Source of the DNA: Saxidomus purpurata
Taxonomy: Eukaryota; Mollusca; Bivalvia; Venerida; Veneridae
Direction of reading: 5' to 3'
Assembly (NCBI GenBank): GCA_022818135.1
Contig: JAFMSR010000013.1
Location: forward strand, 31,085,274 to 31,149,273
DNA length: 64,000 bases
In this document: positions 41,601-47,600 of the stretch, piece by piece
Layout: every line of letters starts with the position of its first letter
How positions within the stretch are numbered: position 1 is the stretch's first letter
Position numbers and translations under genes: made by a program
The notes under the pieces: model-generated
The model's database searches: none
Seen by the model: only the letters and a program-made list of their open reading frames with translations
What the model was told of the DNA's origin: nothing

Positions 41601-44600
41601 GAATATTTGAATATCTATTTGCCATTTGAAGTCCTGATGTCTCTATGCAGTATAAACAAACTAACAGGTATTTTAATAAGTTTCACTGTAACAAGAATGA
41701 TGGTGTAAGTAAAATTAAATGATAGTAGGTAACAACAGTTAGATATAGTATTAGTTTTAAACAGTTAGTGACATTTTACCGGTGTTTGTGGAGTCACTGC
41801 TGATGGACGCTCTGAATCACCTAGAGAAGGCTGCAATCAAATCATCTTTAGTTACTTACTGATATATGTGCAAAAAACTAAAGTAGGTGCATTGGAGAAC
41901 AGCGAGTTAGCCATCTTTTCTTGATATATTTTATTTGAACTTAATCAACTTGATTCCTATATGGCACCTTGTTTGTTGGTATACTAAACAAATACCCATC
42001 TAAATATTTCTTACCAATGCTTTTAAAACCACAAATATATCAATTGGATATATTAAAGTCCTTCTTCTTAATCTGTAGGCTTTTGTATTTTGGAATTATC
42101 TGTCATCAAAGGTTAAAATACTTCCTCTAGAAGCATTATGAAATCTTTTAATTTTTATCATTTGTTCAAGTCTAACTTTCAAACATCAAAAACAAAACGT
42201 TGATACCTATGCGTTTGAACTCTCCTTGGTGATTCAATTTACTATAAATCACCTTAAATCTTACAATCATACTGCAAGAGACATTCTAAATTTCATTAAA
42301 TGACAATTTGTTATGAATGAATGTTCAAACCAATACTCACACTATCAGCTACACTCGGTTCCTTGTTCTGAAGTTGTTGTATCTGCATTTTTAGCATATG
42401 TATGATAGACTCATTTCTCTGGACAGTCACCAGTAGTTCCTTGTATTTCTCCTCAAGTACATCGGCATCTCCTTCATGTTTTGACTTCTCTTGCCGCACT
42501 TTACGCTGCAGATTTTTCTGAAAAAAAAAAATTGTTGAATCTGTCTAAGTCTTCAGGTTTTTCAAAACTGAAGGAAATAAGATTTTTAAAGCTACTCCTT
42601 CTCAGTTTACTGTGAAAAATTAATTTCTCCAAAATGATATACTAAATCATAAAGTATAAAAGTACTTGCTAGAATCAACAACACAAGTAAAATCTACATA
42701 TCATTTTGAGGAAAATCTGTTGAAAATGTTGGTAAGCTAGGTTTGACTGCACCACTACACTATAGATACAAAAATGTGTTTATATTGGAATTTCAAAAGC
42801 GTTTATAACGCTTTATTATTTGGTAGTGTATAATTTCAAAAATACTGGAACTTTTTTGTTTGATGGTTCGTTCTAAAAACGTTTATTTAGATCTGTTCCA
42901 AGAACCTTGTTTTTTCACCAAAATCTGAGAGCGAGCAGCTTTAAAACCTAAATTTGAAACACTCCACAAACTTATAGCACATACTTGTCACTTATAAATA
43001 GCACATACTTGTCACTTATAAATAGCACATACTCTTGAAAGTCACTTAAAGACTCTCCTTCTAAACTGAATATCTAGTGTTACTGTGTAAGACAGATATT
43101 AGTAATCATGGTACTTTACATGGATAATTCTATTTCTTTTACAGCTCACTGCAGCAAAGCAAAATAATTAATTTAAGTGGCAAAACAACACTACATGTAT
43201 ATGTCTTTGCAGTTAAATAAAGAAACTAAGCTAAAATTATTAACATTTTCTGCAACGGCAGCTTCAGATCTCTGGTTTGTAACTGACTTTTAGAAACTTA
43301 ACTCAATTCTAAACAGCTGAGATTGGTGTCAGGCATGATTTAATCATGACCAAAAAAATTGTTTCAAATGTATTTCAAATGATATTATTTCTTAACATAA
43401 TAGAGATTTCTTAAATTATACATTGTCTACTCTATCAAGCTACATTCAAAATTCAACAAGAGCTGATTTAGACATAGCCATCTCCCTGCTAAGTGCTCTT
43501 TCTGTGACCAAGAAATTTGAAGCAAGAGGAATGGATATGGTAAAGGTTCTAATTCAATAAAATATTAGTAATTATAACCCATTGAGGGTTATACACCTGC
43601 ACTTTGTTACAATAATACACTTCCACTCTAAATCTGACATTGTATGCCTTGCACTGAACTTTTATGCGAAAAATCAATAATAGGAGATAACTCAAAACTA
43701 GGGTAAGTTTGAGTTATTGCTCTTGGACACTTCTCTGCATCTTAATGTCCTCTATAACTGTATGCAATTTGAACCAAGATCAGTTCAGTACTTAAGGAGT
43801 TATGGCCCTGACAAAACAGTAATAAAGGGAGATAATAGAGTTAAGGTCCTTGTACACTGTACTACTTCTCAATGTCCTCTGTATGTGTGTAAAGTTTAAA
43901 TAAATTCCCTTGAATATTTTTGGAGTTATGTTCCAGACAAAGGAGTAATATGAAAAATCAATATGAGGAGATAACTCTAAGATTCCCCCAAGGCAGGGAA
44001 GTGAACTTCAAAAAGCTGTTTAGTTTCAAATTTTTAATCCACATTTCATGTGTGTGAAGTAATTATTATGTTGTGAAATTTCTTGATAAATAAATATGTT
44101 TAAAGGTCAAAGATTTAACAACATTTTTATCCATTTTGTAAAGGACAGATAGGTGAATTTTGGAGTAAAACAAATTTGCATGTTGCAAACATTGGCAATA
44201 GAAACTAGTTTTAAAACAAGCAAATAGGGGAAAATATATAAAAAGCTAGATATTTGTCCAAGGGGATTTCATATATTTTATTAGACCTATGATTGCAGAA
44301 AAAAAATTGTTGCATCGTATTGGCATTTGGAAACAGAAACTATGGCAAAACTACTCACATTATATAATACTGCTACTCTAGCTATTGCATCGGAAAGTTG
44401 TTGTCTAAATGCCCTTCTTACTGTTCCCACTCTCTGAAAAGTAAAATGACAGATGGATATTCACAAAGACGACTTCTATTTGGTAATTTACAAAACTCAT
44501 TTCAAATTCATCTGACAAAATCTGAAGCAAGCCAATTGATAAAGATACATTTTTGTCTACTTTTGAAAGTAGTGACAAAAAAAACATCCCTGTCAGTGCC

Positions 44601-47600
44601 ATTATCTGATGATAATACCATCATTTTATATAGAATTTCTCTTCTGGAACATGCCAATTAGAAATGTGTGTTTTGATTTGTGTAAATAATACTGTAAATT
44701 GGGTTATTTTGTGTGATGAAAAATTCAAGATTTGATTGCGGACAGACATATTCATGAACTCAATATTTGTAAGAGAATGCTTTAATCCTAAATATTTGCA
44801 TTTGTTTGTGATTTTTTTTCTTTAATGAAGGAGAAAAAAACTGAAAATTAGATCAGTGCAAACAATTCCAAATAAGTATCTTCAGTTATCAATAGAAATT
44901 TGTAAAGAACAAACCTCTTCATGCATTTTCTCTAAATCTGAAACTCTTTCATTAATACGGCAGTATCTGAAATGATATGAAAGTAGCATTCATTGAATTG
45001 ACAGATAACAGCAGGGAATATTAAACAAGAAGTAATAAAGGGCCAGTATTGCTCTTCTGTTCTTTTCATGAAAATCTTTTGCAATGTTATCAAGAAAAGC
45101 TCACAGAGGTCACAAGGACTGTGACCTTGACCCACTGATCCCAAAAAACATTAGTGATCATCTACAGGTTGCATGCAACCTTCTGAGCAAGCTTCATGAA
45201 AGTCACATGAAAACTGTGACCTGTTAAGTGTTGTTATCAAGAACAAGAGCTGTCCCTCACAAGTGACGAATGCCCCCGAAAGAGGTGCCTCACAGTCTGT
45301 GTCCTCTCCATGTGCTCAATAAATGGCTATGTAATTAAAATCCTTCCATGCATGACAGAGTAATCATGCATACAGTTTCCATTACTTAAACACTAAGTGT
45401 GACCTTGACCTTTGAGGTAGGGACTTGGGTCTTGCCTGGACACATCTGCTGAGTGCTAGACATTTTGCCAAGTTATTTTAAAATCCTTCAAAAGCATAAA
45501 AAAGTTATAGTCCGGACACAAATGTAGCATATATACAGGATTCCATTACCTATAAATTCTAAGTATGACCTTGACCTTGTGGTAGGGATGTGGGTCTTGC
45601 ACGCGACACGTCGCTTGATGTGCTAGACATTTGTGCCAAATTATTTTAAAATCCTTCAAAGCATGACAAAATTACAGTCCGGACACGAATGCGGCATATA
45701 TGCATATATAGAGGAACCATTACCTTCAAACTCTAAGTGGACCTTGACTTTGAGGTAGGGACGTGGGTCTTGCACGCGACACGTCGTCTTGATGTGCTAG
45801 ACATTTGTGCCAAGTTATTTTAAAATCCTTCAAGCATGACAAAAGTTACAGTCCGGACACGAATGTGGCATAAAGCATATATAGAGGAATCCATTACCTT
45901 CAAACTCTAAGTAGACCTTGACCTTTGAGCTAGGGACGTGGGTCTTGCACACGACACGTCGTCTTGATGTGCTAGACATGTGTGCCTAGTTATTTTAAAA
46001 TCCTTCAATGCATGACAAAAGTTACAGTCCGGACACGAATGTGTGCATATATAGAGGATTCCATAACCTTCATACTCCAAGTGTAACCTTCACCTTTGAG
46101 GTAGGGAAGTGGGTCTTGCACGCGACACGTCGTCTTGATGTGCTAGACATGTGTGCCAAGTTATTTTAAAATCCTTCAATGCATGACAGAGTTACAGTCC
46201 GGACACGAATTTGTAAGTGGGGACGCACGGACGGACGGACAGACGGACGGACAGACGGTGCGATTTTAATATGCCTCCCTTCGGGGGCATAAAAAGCTAA
46301 CAGAGGTCACTTTGACCATGACCTTTGACCCACTGGATGGAAATTGTGACCTATAGAGGGTTATCAAGGAAAATCTAATCGAAGTCACTGTGACATTGAC
46401 CTTTGACCTACTGACCCCAAAAACAATAGGGATCATCTACATGTTGCAGGGTACCTTCTGAGCAACATCGATGAAAGTTACCTGTATAGTGTTAAAAAGG
46501 TAAAGCTATCAGAGGTCACTGTGACCTTGACCTTTGACCGGGAACATTTAAACACCTGTTTCAACCTTTATCTGTCATTTTTTCAGACGGGCAGTTTACC
46601 TAACTAGCATTCCTAGGAAGAACCCGCACTAGATCCCTATCCTCCATGAGGAATTGTTACCCTTCTCACATAAAGAAACATCATCAGCAGCAGGGCTCAA
46701 ACCCATGACCCTCAATGTACGAGAAGTCACAGTAATTTCCACTCAGTGACTCTAACCACTCGACCACGGAGGTTGACCATGCATGTTATACTTACAATTC
46801 TAGAGATTTCTGTTGTAACTTGGATTCATAGTCAGCCTGCATGACATGTTTAGCAAAATTGATGTCTCTTTTCAATGTTGCTACATCCTACAACAGAAAT
46901 TTGAATCCATGTATGTACAATTACACTATACCTATTTGTTAAGTTTCGATTGTGGAAAAAAATTCTGTCACTTAAATAAATATTTATTGCTCTTGAGACT
47001 CACTCCAGATGGAAACAAATTCAGAGACAGAGAGGCAATGTGGAATAATTCTGTATCTTGCACTACCACTGGTGTGGATTGAACCCAGGTCCCGATTTCA
47101 CGAAAATACTTAGGCCATTACTCAGTAACATGCTCAACTTATATAAACACTTGTCAGCCCCTTAGACATGTTAGATGTTTATTCATTCAAAGAATTAAGT
47201 TTTTCGGAATTGTATTTACCCATTTACATGTATTACATTTATATACATTTGTCTGTATTTGGGCAAGAAATCTGGTATAAAGCAAGTTATTTCTATAAGT
47301 AAATTCTTAAAAACTTGAGTTGTACTCAAATGAATTTTTCACAATATCTGACTTGCATTTCAAAGTATCATAAAACATTTTTCTTTCCACATGATTGTTA
47401 ATTCTATTAAGAATAGACTATCATTAAAAATGACAACAAGCAAAATCCTTATTTCTAGTGACAATTAAGACTTAAAAATAACTTTCTCAGCTGAGCACTT
47501 ACTTAAGTATTTTCATGAAATAGGGGCCAGGACCCTTAGATCGTAAAGCCAACACTCTACCACACTGCACCTAGGTGGCTCCACATTCAATTACAATGTA

